NCBI GenBank assembly: GCA_013368315.1
Contig: JAACJM010000268.1
Span: forward strand, 45,467-109,466
Length of the DNA stretch: 64,000 bases
Reading direction: 5' to 3'
Origin: Tetrapyrgos nigripes
Taxonomy: Eukaryota > Basidiomycota > Agaricomycetes > Agaricales > Campanellaceae
Shown here: positions 44,901 to 57,000 of the stretch, piece after piece
How the letters are laid out: each line of letters starts with the position of its first letter
How positions within the stretch are numbered: position 1 is the stretch's first letter
The notes under the pieces: model-generated
The model's input: only the letters and a program-made list of their open reading frames with translations
What the model was told of the DNA's origin: nothing
Database searches by the model: none
Position numbers and translations under genes: made by a program

Positions 44901-44984
44901 AAGACAGATGTTCACATGCGAGTCAAAACCGACTTCAGATACATTCCAAACCTTCAATTCCACCCAAGTGCCACCCAAACAAGC

Positions 44985-45182
44985 CTCACCCTGCCCAACC
45001 CTGCCCAACCCTGCCCACTCAACCCTGCCCGACCCTACCCAACTCTGCCCAACTCTGCTCAACCCTGCCTGACCCTACCCAACCCTGTAAGCCGACCCTA
45101 GGCCCAACCCTGCCCAACCCTGTAAGCCGACCCTAGGCTCGAACCCTAATCGAACCCTACGAACCTCCCTATAACCCTAAGC
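44985..45182. repeat. CCCTGCCCAA-type low-complexity repeat with CCCTAA words
   Basis: Runs of CCCTGCCCAA, CCCTACCCAA and CTCTGCCCAA, a 34-bp near-duplicate TGTAAGCCGACCCTAGGC (45087 and 45120), then ATAACCCTAA. Proline-rich frames across it are artefacts of composition. Confidence 0.85.
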
Positions 45183-46352
45183 TCGCCGAGTCGTTATAGG
45201 TAAACAATAGACTGTAAGATGGGATCTAATACGTACCTTAAGTGAGTAAAAGCAGCTATAAGACGCATCCAAGCGGGCCCAAGAGTACAAGGAGACGTGG
45301 CTTAGCATAAAGTCAGAGTGTGAACGAACAACAGTGTGGAGACTTGTAAGCTGAATTCTCCAGGACAATTGAGCTTGGGTAGAGCCGGATGGTCAACTCA
45401 GACAACGAAGAGGTTGAAGGTAAGTTAGAGTTGATGAGCCGTTGTGTCGGAATGCGCTTCCGTTCCAGTAGAACGGAATTCTTAAGTACCCTGAAGTTGG
45501 AACTTTTATTAGTAGATACAAGAACAACCACTTGAATCTAAGTAGAAGTGCTCTAATCCTTCCCTCGTGCCCGTACCAATGCTAATTGAAACAAGTCGAA
45601 ATCAAAATTCCGCACCCACATAATCCTAGATCGAAATCCAAAACCCCAAAACCCAAATCCGACCTGCAATCCACGTCCACGGAACCCGCCAGCAGCACCT
45701 CTAACCTCCATGCATCCGCACCGTCTCACTGCGCCGGTCTTCCTTCTTGCTCCTGCTATTCCTCGCCTTACGGTCATTCCGGAGGGGACATACAAGGAGA
45801 GGGAAAAAAAAAAACCGCAACACTCACCACGACCACAATCTCATTTCTCTCGTCCCACTCAGCCAACGGCTTTCCAAAAATGTGAAAACAAACTTATCTT
45901 CGGAATCGGCGATGATGGCCTTGGTCGCCACATGCGCTATCTAGAGCAACCTATAGACAGTAGCCCAATGAAAGCTAGAAGGTCGTAGTAGACTGACTGA
46001 CGGCTGAAACGGTTTAGATGAAGGACATGGATAATACTGGACGACAACGAGCTGTTTGACAGAGGGTTTTGGTCGCGGATAAGTTGCGTTGAGCCCGATA
46101 CTACAAGAAAACGAAGATTAGAGACGATGGACAGCTGTACACGCACACATTCCACACACCTTTTGTATCTTAAAGCCTATCTCAGAGCCTTTGTCGTTAA
46201 CTCTATCCATATGACTTGCTTTGCAGACAAAACCCAGAGCACAAGGAACTCAGTAAAGTTGATACGAGCGGTGATGCTCGCAAGGATATCCTAGATGTCG
46301 ATGACTTGGAGGTGGTGACGGTGGAGCAGCAGAGAGGGAGGAGCGCTAAATA
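45183..46352 (+). CDS. Uncertain gene with a clear last exon
   Basis: The end is convincing: after a TTTGCAG acceptor near 46227 the frame reads NPEHKELSKVDTSGDARKDI and LDVDDLEVVTVEQQRGRSAK to TAA at about 46350. A probable earlier exon near 45869-45985 reads KCENKLIFGIGDDGLGRHMR and YLEQPIDSSPMKARRS. The start and intermediate exons are unresolved; a frame at 45586-45885 may be the first. No family recognised. The charged, soluble C-terminus suggests a small host protein. Confidence 0.35.
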
Positions 46353-46461
46353 ACATTAAGAGAGCCTTTTTTATCATTGATATAGAATGTTGGTAGCGAT
46401 TTAAGACTCACCTGGGCCTTAATGCGAGTAAAATAGATAGTACCACAAAGCGCGGGTTGCC

Positions 46462-47011
46462 TCACAGCGAGAACGGCAACGAATAAAGACATGGGAGTGA
46501 TTTAATCAGGTTCTGGGCACCTAAAAATGAAAGATTATGCTTGGATAGATGGAACAGCCGAGCAGAAAGACGTACAGGTTGAGGGGAGGAATGATCTTGA
46601 GTCTCGTGGATTTGGTTTTGTGCGCCCTGGGCGTTGACGGTTTGGCGGGAAATACAACCCGAATACTCAACTAGAATGTTTTTGAAGCTTGGAGGTGCGT
46701 AGAACTGAGCAGAGAGCCAATTAGAATGGTGGTGTTGGGGAGAGGAAGGCAAGTAAGGGGAACATTGAGTTACCAGTGGGTATTCGGAGACTGCTGTTGA
46801 CCGGATATTGTTTGGTGGTCTTGAGGAAGAGGGCGGCTAGTGTTAGAACGTCCCAAGCGTTGGTGAAGCTTTGGACATCCCAGATGTGGACCGAGTAGAA
46901 AGAGCAACGAAACAAATTCGTTTGGCCCAGCCAAAACGAAGCAAATTCATCTGGAACGGTACAGAAACAAATTCGGGTACCATGAGTGAGGAAAGGAAGG
47001 AACTCTGGCAC
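46462..47011 (-). CDS. Possible unrecognised minus-strand gene
   Basis: Two minus frames with protein-like composition: DEFASFWLGQTNLFRCSFYS and FTNAWDVLTLAALFLKTTKQ (46950-46760), then, across an intron-like gap, NSNWLSAQFYAPPSFKNILV and QTVNAQGAQNQIHETQDHSS (46725-46530). No family recognised. It could be decayed. Confidence 0.3.
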
Positions 47012-48540
47012 AGTGTGGCCAGTGGAAGATGGGAGTAAAGAAGAAAGACAACGCGTTGTTTACTTGTTTACCTACAGCCTTAACAAATACAACGCGTCAT
47101 ATCTTTCCTTCTTACTCTCATGTTCCCCCGGCAATTCGGTCGTCTTTTACTCACTAGCGGTATCCGAATTTGTTTCGTTCACAACTCCGCAATTTCGACG
47201 TCTAGACTTCTTGCTCATGCTGCTTGGCTCGTTTCACTCCAATCCTCACTATCTCACCGTCATCTTTCATTCAGGTGGCCCAAGAATTGATTTCAAACCC
47301 CTGGAAAGTCCTAAACCTGGCCGTTCATTCTATGCGTATACCCGCCATCTGTCCTAACTGCTGTGTGGACCGTTCTTCAGCTTCAGGTGCGTTCTTTATT
47401 GAATTGAATGCTCTATATTACTATTCTACCCTCGGTTGCAGCTGGTCATATTACAAAGGGTGGGGAACGGTCGAGTTTGACGGAGGTTGAGGGCTAGGCC
47501 AAAGTGGCCGTGGACTAGCCTTCATTCCTCCATCTTAACCCGAACACAAATGTAGTGAGTCCGAGGCGGACACACCTGTTGGGCTGGATTTGGTTTCGGG
47601 AGATAGTCGTTGAATGAGGTGTTGAGGGATGGAGGGGATACCAAGAGTTTGAGAGAGGATGAATGGATAGCTGTCACGAAGAGTGGGAAGAGGGGAATTA
47701 GACTGTTTGGTGAGTGTTTTTCGCATTTTTTCCATGTATTTATACGGGGCTGACCTTTGCTACGTGCTCGCATACCCCGTTCTCCACTCAACGTCCTTTC
47801 TCCGCTCTCCGATACCGTTTCTCTAAGACTTAGGGTCATTTGCTTGTTGACTTGGGGTCAACATGTCGGTTCGACTCAGGAGTGCTGGGTGGTGGGATTG
47901 GTGCTAGATCAGTCTGCAACGCAGCAGTACAGGTGAGTTCTCTCATCTTTCACCATTGTAGCACACCTGGACCCAGAAGTATGCAGCAACGACCGCGGGG
48001 CAGCAGAAGGTGGTGCGGGTGTGCTGCAATAACGTTAGTCCTGTTCGGTTTATTTCCTTTCCTCTATTTACATTTTCAAAGACTCATAACCCATCTGTTC
48101 GACAGATTCTACTTATGGCACGCCTTTCAGTCCACGGTTCAGTCCTCGTCAACGCAGCACTAATGCGATTGACACCGTCACCGACTCATTGGCATGTCTT
48201 CCCTCATCTCGCTGTACCCTACCATCTCACATCTTCAGCGTCGGCATGTACCGTGTACAATACGACACCGCCGAGGAGTAACAGGCGGTGGTTGCTTTTA
48301 ACATTTTCTCCGTCAAGTCTTCTTTTTGGCTCAATGGATGTTCTTGATGATGAAGTAGATATCACGGAAGAGAGTAACCAGTGAGGGATTATCATTTTTC
48401 GGGGTTTCTAAAGTGAAAATTGAGACGCCCACAGGTAAATAGCAAGAAATATCCACCTCGATCGCTTTGAGTAAAAATAATATAACAAGTCCCACTATGA
48501 GGATCGTGGGTCCCCCAATTAATTTAGATATAATTTCTTT
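47012..48540. other. Stretch with only weak coding signals
   Basis: Frames at 46986-47357 (+), 47522-47839 (-) and 47840-48163 (+) are open for about 100 codons, but none has a recognisable motif, a clear partner exon or a preferred strand. The last 400 bases are AT-rich. Confidence 0.35.
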
Positions 48541-48740
48541 CGACCAGGTCGTACACTGATTAGATCGGATCTAAGACGCAACCTTGAGCGAGTGCGGAAT
48601 GGATAGATCATTACTCGCCTAATAAGTACTTGAAGACGCGAAATAGATATACCGGTGGCATAACGCAGAGAACCCATATTTGAATCCCGGCAATAATTGG
48701 TTTGAACCAAGTGGTACACTGATCAGGTGGATCTAATGGG
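48541..48740. repeat. Two related ~35-bp copies carrying the palindromic motif
   Basis: TCGACCAGGTCGTACACTGA TTAGATCGGATCTAA at 48541 and TTGAACCAAGTGGTACACTG ATCAGGTGGATCTAA at about 48700. The first contains the near-palindrome that fills 54.07-60.2 kb, here as an outlier 5.5 kb away. Confidence 0.55.
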
Positions 48741-49143
48741 ACCTACGATGGTCATAGTACGAAGACCAGAAAGTTTGGCCTAAGCATGATTTGAATATCA
48801 CTTGTCTTGAGTGAACACCAGGTCCACACGTCCAAGACGTCCACACATCCGAGTGTCCAAGTGTCCAAGACACCTCCAAGAAATTCCCCAAATCTTTTTA
48901 ACAGCCAGTCAATCAAACTTGTCGGCCAGTATTCATGAATGGTATTAACTGTCTACTTCCTAGTACATGAAGATTACTACCTAGGTGAACAGTGGTAAAA
49001 AGGAATGGATATGGTATTGGGCGGCAGAGTAAATGGGGACATGTACAAGTGGTAGGGCTATAACGCTAGTAAGTGGCAGGCAGCATTTCCAAGTTGAGGC
49101 CCAAACTCACTCCTAAACAGCTCTTACGATCCCTCTGTACTCA

Positions 49144-50341
49144 CAGAAACCAAACCTTTTGCATAGAGAAGCGCAACAGCCAAGCCCAGTCGTTGGATAT
49201 CATAGGGAGTATACGATGGATAATACAGCGTCCAGATAATCGTACACGCTGGGACGATTTGCGGAGTCAGATAGCTGCCCTAGCCACGGAAGCTACTATC
49301 GTGCGTCTTCATATTACGCTTACAAGCTGTCCTCAAGCTCACTTACAATCAAAATGTCCGCTGTAGGCTACATTCCTCGCTTCAGTGCAGAGCACTATCC
49401 TCGGCTTGTCAGTGAACAACGCATCGCAATCAACTGCTTTAACAGCTACCAGGGCACTAGCGTTCATGGGCATCCTACTGGACGTAATCTCCGCTTTCCT
49501 CGCTCTCCTTTCCTCGACCCTCCTCCAAGCAAAAATATCCGAAGTCCAGCGTCTATTAGATGCCATTGGCCACATGTCCCTTGACGACCTCACGAAACTT
49601 GAAGACGAAACCGTCCACTCCGATCCATCCGACCCATTTCGCAAGTTCTTCGTGGACACTCCTCTATGGGAGTCTCTCAAATTCGAGGTATTGAAGCGCA
49701 TCATGGCTAGACTCGAACAACTCAAATCCCAAAGCGCTAATCAACTAGCTGCAGGTGACCCTGCAGTGACGTTCCCAATCACCAACGCTACTGCCACCGC
49801 TCCCGCACAATCACCTATAGTCTCCCAACAACATCGCTCATCTCGTCGATCTCATGACCATTCCCGTTCTCCTTCCCAATCCCATCCTTCTCATTCCCAA
49901 CCCCAAGACGTCACCCGTAACTTCAATGTCTCCTCCACCCTTGAATCCAGCCTTTTCCAAGTCCGTCATCAAATCTCCCTAATCGACAACCGAGTCGAAG
50001 GTCTCCTCTCCAACCTCCGAGGTCTCGTTCCCGAAATCTCCGCTATCCGACAAGCGTGTCAACGAGTCGAAAATATCGGGTCGGTTGGTGATTCCGCCGG
50101 AACCGCTATTCTCTTGGGTGGTTTGGCGTTCCTCTCATCGAGTGTCTGTCTGGCGATCGCTACGCAGCCCAAGGAGGTATGGATACCAACGGTAGTGGCG
50201 GTTGGATCGGTACTGTATTTACCAGGAGCGAATATGTTGTTGAAGTATTTTGATATTCGTGAGTATTTTTCCTTTGGTTTCTGTTGTTCCGTGGTACTGA
50301 TCAGGATTGTAGGTCTTCCGAGCGTCTTTGACACGATTTGA
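49144..50341 (+). CDS. Small Agaricomycete membrane protein with three predicted helices
   Basis: The 5' exon (about 49144-49300) reads RNSQAQSLDIIGSI and TRWDDLRSQIAALATEATIV. An intron of about 66 bases (GTGCGT...CTGTAG) joins it to ATFLASVQSTILGLSVNN at 49368. Next come a hydrophobic segment (ALAFMGILLDVISAFLALLS), a Ser/His/Arg-rich linker, an amphipathic coil (VRHQISLIDNRVEGLLSNLR) and a helical pair (ILLGGLAFLSSSVCLAIATQ; VVAVGSVLYLPGANMLL). A last intron (50257-50312) leads to LPSVFDTI and a stop at 50341. It resembles an Agaricomycete-specific family of about 300 residues whose function I do not know. The start codon is not settled. Probable host gene. Confidence 0.65.
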
Positions 50342-53130
50342 CATGATGAGCGATTTACTTGGAAGCCTGGTCCATAAGTATTTGTAGATTTTGGCATCTG
50401 AGTCCTGACAAATTCTACGACTTGATCCATTCTCGGTTCGGTCATTTGATGCCTCTGCCCTTGTTCCGTTCTGCGTTTAGGATACGATACCTTACGCTGC
50501 TGTGGATGAACAAAAAATGTATGGACTTTTAGGAAGGATGTGGATCTTGGAACCTCTCATACTAAAGAGGCTCTTATAAGTACGTTAAATGTCGTTCCGA
50601 TTCTCGGAGACTCGATACAGTTCTGGTTAATGGTACAACAATGTAAACATGTACTACTCTACGTGGACGTTTGCTTCGAGTACCTCATTCCCATAAAATA
50701 TGTAGGCTTACCTACTACCTATTGCCTTGCGAAGACTCAGACTGCTTGAAAGCCAGGAGGAGCTTTGAGAGGAGCTCGGCGACGCGTCGCGTCCAAGGAG
50801 TCACGCTAGTCACGTGTGGTCAAGACCTCTTTCTCCTTAACCACCATCTCAGCTTGTCTTCCACGTCTTTCTCTCTGACCCTTCACTCATCTCCGCAAAT
50901 CCACCAAAGACCTCACTACTGTGTCCGGATCTCTTTGTTGCTCAACGTTTACAGTGAAGGCCTCTGGGTTGCTTTGTTCCGTCTCCATTCTATGATCGTC
51001 ACGTCAGAGTACATTGTATTTGGCCTTTTCCTGGTGTCCCTCTCTTACCATTTTATGCAGATCCGTCCTTCTCTTCGAATCGGGTTCTGAGGACATCCCT
51101 TTCCAATGACTTCTGGTAGTCTCTCGCTGCGAGAATGGATGCTTGGTGAAAATAGTTTTGACTGCGTCGGTCAATTCTCGAATAACACGAAAAATGTTGT
51201 ACGTGACTTCTTGCTCTTTCTTTACCCTCTCAATAACAATGCAACCTATGCAGACAGGTCCATCTGCTCTGAATTGGACCCTGGATTGCCGTCGTTGTAG
51301 GTCGTTGTCGTCGTCGTCGTAGTTGGATGATGGGATGCGTGTGTTGGAGGTGGAGCCTTTAGGTTGACGCTCTATGTATGGATAATGGGTATGGGTGCTC
51401 CATCATTTCCCAGTGGTACGTCTTCATCTTTAGAGGATTCTGCTCGCATCGCTGACCCTCCCGACCCCTCCCGCATCCTCTCCTGTATCCCCTACAGGTA
51501 CCTGTACCTGTACCATCATCAAGCTCAACCCTTGGTCGTCGCTGCCCAGACTTGCCATGTCACCACCGACATCAACCTTTCTCTCGTTCTTTTGGCCTCA
51601 GACGTTAGGCTAAGCTTCAGCAACCAGGAAACGCCCTTCTCCCGTTGGCGTTGCCCGACCGACCATACTACGCAGCCTGTCACGACGCATCCGGTGGCAT
51701 TTGTGGTCCTTTGCTTTCTCGTTCCCCATACCTTTATACCATCTACCCGTCCCGTTTCTTAATTTCAAACCCTTGCCCAACCCAACTCGTGCTCATATGT
51801 ACGCTCTCCCAAAACCAATCCAACCTAACCCATCCGTCTCCATCCGTGTCTCATATACTGTCCGTTCCCCCTTCAGGCTTCAGCGAAGAAGAGGATGGGA
51901 GATGGGAGACAAGAGAAAGGAATGGGGCGTTCTGGTTGCCGGATAGAGGGTTTTAAGCCCCTTTCAATATCCGCAAATGGGAAAGCTCTGTCGATGACTT
52001 GGGCTTAGCTTCAACGAGGCTTTGTCATTGTTCGACCTAGCTCGTGACTCCTGAGAGGGAAGACCGATAGACAAACATCATGAACGTGTCGGAGTAGAGC
52101 AGGAGCAGCGATACGAGTCCAAGCGATGCTCGGACGGTCATCTGAATCACGTTATATAGTCCCTCTGTCTAAAAGCAGGAAGGAATCGGGCTTCGATGCG
52201 CTGGTTGTGGATCCTCCGAGGGCTGAGACAGTTTGCAGAAGGAGAGGAGGGCAAGCAGGACTGCGCCATAAGGGTTAAACGTTAAACATCCATCTTCAAA
52301 GTCCAGCTGGGACTCGTCGTCGGTCAATGGGATTACGCTCTTTTCCATTTTTAAACTGGATTTAATCAAGACTGCCTCATACAATTGCGTGGGTTCTTCA
52401 TCATGCAGCCTCACCATCACACTCGCTCCCAACTATCCTTATTCCGATATCCGGAGGACAGCAGTTCCCGGATAACATTCTGTCTAGGCCTTGCCAAATC
52501 TCAAGCATTCTCGAACCTGCTGCAGTCACTTAGGCTTGTCTCTCCGTCCCTGGAGGTAGTCCTATTTAATCCTAACCCTAAGGTCTGTTTACTTTGATTT
52601 TATTCCCGTCGTATTCTGCTCAAAAAATCGATCATATAGAGCCCCCTACTTCCCCAATTCCATCAACTTTTCATTGTCCGCCCTCTGCTCAACGTGTGTA
52701 TCTCCCCGCTGTGGTTCGTTCCCTCTATCCGGCTCTAATGTTCCATTTTCAGGTCCCTAGACCCTGTTAAATACATTCTCAGGTTCTTAATCATTGCTGT
52801 TATTGCTGTGGGGCTACCCGCCGTCGGAGTGCTATGATTTTTAATATAATTATGAGGATCCCAGGTCCGTTCGCTTTTTGAATTCTATATTTGTGTCCTC
52901 CTCATCAAACACATTCTCTAGCACCCCTGACTTGCCAAATTCCCTCAATATTTTGTCATCCTCCAAACCCTCTCCTCCCATGCTAATACGGCTTCTACCG
53001 CCCCCATTTCTCTGTCTACATGCTTACCTGAGCCCAAACCTACCTTCTAGGACCCTCAGAGCTCACTAGAGTCCATGCTGAGGACGTCCGACATCTCTTT
53101 TTTCCCATTCACATTGTAATTGCTTGCATA
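50342..53130. other. Stretch without a supported gene
   Basis: Open frames (50671-51090, 51364-51762, 51645-51956) are pyrimidine-rich, unrecognised and overlap one another. A GTC-GTT/GTC trinucleotide run sits at 51288-51320. CACGTG occurs at about 50812. Text at 52620-53090 is C/T-rich. Confidence 0.4.
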
Positions 53131-53157
53131 ATATTTGGTTTTTTTCATACCCAAGCC

Positions 53158-53560
53158 TGTCTGCAGCCTCCATCGTGAGGTGGTGGGCCGGGAGACGTTA
53201 AAGTCATCGTACTTTGTCTCCATGGTCCGTGTACACAGGTATAGGCTATTTAAATTCTCTTATCCTCGTTCTTCTTTCTTTATACTTGGGTTCCTTCACG
53301 CACATGCTTGTCTGCAGCCTCCATCGTGAGGTGGTGGGCCGGGAGACGTTAAAGTCATCGTACTTTGTCTCCATGGTCCGTGTACACAGGTATAGGCTAT
53401 TTAAATTCTCTTATCCTCGTTCTTCTTTCTTTATACTTGGGTTCCTTCACGCACATGCTTGTCTGCAGCCTCTATCATGAGGTGGTGGGCAGGAGAGATG
53501 TTAAAGTCATCGTACTTTGTCTCTCCGGTCTGTGTACACAGGTTTGGGCTGTTTGGATCC
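53158..53560. repeat. 151-bp tandem repeat, nearly three units
   Basis: CTGCAGCCTCCATCGTGAGG recurs at 53161, 53312 and, as CTGCAGCCTCTATCATGAGG, at 53463, exactly 151 bases apart. Units 1 and 2 appear identical apart from the edges; unit 3 has diverged and is truncated. The overlapping frames repeat the same peptide and are artefacts. Confidence 0.92.
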
Positions 53561-54071
53561 TCTTCTTATTTTTCAAAGTTTCTTTATACCAATGACTGGC
53601 CGTTTCTACTGTGTTCTCCAAGCATGCTCTTTGGAGAAAGCCCTTCCATGTCTACTCTAGTGTATTTTCACTGAGTATGCTCTTCTACCTTGGTGTTTTC
53701 TCACCGGGTATCCTTCACATTTTCCTCCCATATTTATATGTCGGAGTATGGAGATAGGTGTGGAAATAGATATGTTGGTTATCCGTTTGTCAACTCCTCA
53801 ACTCTCAGACAAACGGTGCTTTGGAGAGATATCGGTCAGGATGCTACCCTGTGGTGGCTAATATCAGCGCGCGTACAGAACAAGATACACTACCCATGTT
53901 TCAATACCAGCAGTCATCAAGTATTTGCTGCTATTCTCCCAATCGTGTACATATTCTCTGACCGCACCATAGACACCTGAGGCTTGGTGTACTCAGAGAC
54001 GTTCTAGTACAGAAATAGATATACCAGTATTCATGGCACTTTCCTAGCGGACAGCCTTGAGAGAGCTCTGT

Positions 54072-57000
54072 CTGACCAAGTCGTAGGCCTCTGCTCTGCA
54101 CAGTCTTCAACCAGGTCGTAGGCATTTGCTAGGCTCACGATTTTGTGCTATCATACTACTGCACAACCACGCCAATTGTCAACTTACAAACCCTTCGACC
54201 AGGTCGAAATGTTGTCTTTATATACGTAAATAGCTATTGCCTATTTAAGCTCCCAAACGGCATCAACTCTTCCACGGGTTGACAACTGACTGACTCTTCG
54301 ACCAAGCCGTAAAGATATACCAGTATTCATGGCGCTTTCCTAGCTGGCCCGTGTTTCAATACCAGCAGCCTTGAGAGAGCTCTGTCTGACCAAGTCGTAG
54401 GCCTCTGCTATGCACAGTCTTCGATCGGGTTGTAGGCATTTGCTATGCTCATGATTTTGTGCTATCATATTACTGCACAATACCATGCCAATCGTCAACT
54501 TACAGACCCTTCGACCAGGTCGAAATGTTGTCTTTACATACTCAAATAGCTATTGCCTACTTAAGCACTCAAAGGGCATCAACTGACTAACTCTTCAACC
54601 AAGTCGTAATATCCGCACAATGTCAACTATCAACTCTTCCACGGGTTGACAACTGACTCACTCTTCGACCAAGTCGTAATATCCGCACGATGTCAACTAT
54701 CAACTCTTCCATGGGTTGAGGACCCCTGACCGATTCTTCGACCACACCGTTGACATTTCATGTCATCTCCACTGAGTAGATATTTTTCCATGTGTCAATA
54801 CCAGTCTATTCTCCCAATCACCTACATGGTCTTCGACCACACCGTAGACATTTCACGTTATCTCCACTGAGTACTCAGGGAAGTTCCCCATGTATTGAGC
54901 TGTGGCAGTACAAAGATATACCAGTGGCCTTTCCCAGACGGCCCATATTTCAATACCGGTAGTTCAGTCTGTATTGCTGGAAACCTTTCGACCAGGTCGT
55001 AATGGTCAAAGCCTCAAGGACAGAAGTCACCTTGTCAATATTCACTTCTATTCAAGTACTTAGGCTTGTTTCCACCGAGTAGCACCAGCTGTTCCCGATA
55101 TTCTTCATCAACTAACCGATTCTACTACTGAGTCTTGACTCGTAATACGGCAACTATCAACTCTTCCACGGGTTTGACTCTTCGACCGAGTTGAAATATC
55201 CATGAGGTGTCAACTATCACCTCTTTGATGAGTTGAAGACTATCGACCGACTCTTCGACCAAGTCGAAGAGTAATATCTTCACAACAATGTGTATCAATC
55301 CTTCCACGGGTTGAACTGACTGACTGTTCGATAGTATCCTCACACTAATGTCAGACCACTGACCAACTCTTCGACTAAGTCAGAGAGCAACTCGTCCACT
55401 GTTGTGTTTTCTACGTTTCTTCGACCACACCGTAGACATTTGGGATCCTCTCCCAACTTGTCCACTTTTGTGTTTGCTCAAGTACAGAAATAGATATGTC
55501 TTCAGCAATCGTCTACGTTTTCTTCGACCACACCGTAGACCTTTGGGATCCTCTCCACTGATTAAAGTAGGTCATCTACTGATTTTATTCTTTCCCTATG
55601 CTTATTCTCTACTACTATCCAGATTTCGTTCTTCACTGAGTACTATGCAGGGGACTTTGGTCAGAGCGTCTTCGACCAGGTCGTAGATGTCTGACATTGG
55701 CTCAGTCAGGGAGTATCCTGTTTGCATCGCCTACTCATATTTGAGTCTTCGACCAGGACGTAGACATGGCACTTATGTTGGCTCTTGGCCAAAAACCATC
55801 CCAAACTGAGTCAGATTTGAAAATGAATAAGCTCACATCACCGTGACTATTTGGAGCAGGAACTGATTGACTCTTCGGCCAGGTCGAAATGTTGTCTGTG
55901 CAAATTCTAAATATCCTGTTGTATTCCCCCATCAGCTCTGGAATTTGAGATTATCTCCCATCCTTCGACCAGGTCGTAATGCATGTCTCACCTTCCAACT
56001 CTGACCTCGCCTCTATCTTGTCAACCTCTGCCTTCATCTTCCACCCTGGCCAGCCTTGCTCTCACCCCTCATGCATTTAACCAGGTTGTAAACATCTATA
56101 TGTGTTGCCACCTGTATAGCTATACAGGCTGACTACGTTTTTATACTTAGGCTAAGTTCATGATCCCCACATTGTGTAAGCAATCAGTGGAATTTGACTA
56201 CACTGTCTGACAGTGCTAGCTGGTCTGGAGAATAGACTGAGTCTATAAGCAAGTCAAAATCCTTCGACCTGGTCGAAATATTTTCTGTATATGTAACGGC
56301 TTGCTGTGTTCTACAGTTGGCACACCAATGTCACTTTAGCTCAATGACTCACTGACTCACTCTTCGACCGGGTCGAAATCTTGTCTCTGCATATGTAACC
56401 GCAATGTCACCCTAGCTCAATGACTCACTGACTCACTTTTTGACTCTACGACCTGGTCGAGGAATAATATCGTCATGCCATGCGATCAACTCAGTCTTAA
56501 CTTTGGCGAGACGTCAACTATCTACGGCACCCACTCTTCGACCGGGTCGAAATCTTGTCTCTGCATATGTAACCGCAATGTCACCCTAGCTCAATGACTC
56601 ACCGACTCACTTTTTGACTCTACGACCTGGTCGAGGAATAATATCGTCATGCGATCAACTCAGTCTTAACTTTGGCGAGACATCAACTATCTACGGCACC
56701 CACTCTTCAACCAGATCAAAATGTTTGTCTGCTCTGCTCTCAACCCCAAACGCAAATGGCTTTCTGGGTAAAAGTAATAGGGTCACCCATATTGATCTAC
56801 AGGAGTATCGAGACAGATATATCGCTTATCGGTTTGACCAACTCTTCGACCTGGTCGAAGTGTTTGTCCGTAAGAAATGTCACGACGCACTGACTATTCT
56901 GTGCAGGCACCCACTCTTCGACCAGGTCAAAATGTTTGTCTGCTCTGCTCTCAACCCTAAACGCAAATGGCTTTCTGGGTAAAAGTAATAGGGTCACCAA

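Noticed and set aside
44849..45136. Proline-rich protein frames in the CCCTGCCCAA repeat
   Set aside because: Several overlapping frames give similar Pro/Thr/Gln strings; this is composition, not a gene.
44985..45182. Telomere (TTAGGG)n array
   Set aside because: CCCTAA words are few and mixed with CCCTGCC units; there is no clean hexamer run here or at 60270-60740.
47522..47839. Minus-strand gene
   Set aside because: Open for 105 codons but without motif, partner exon or family; left as unassigned sequence.
53135..53595. Repeat-containing secreted protein
   Set aside because: Overlapping frames simply translate the 151-bp tandem repeat; no start context, introns or family.
56614..56982. 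Proteins with recurring DLVE/FDQVEE peptides in the palindrome array
   Set aside because: The peptides are translations of the palindrome itself in both strands and shift with each unit.
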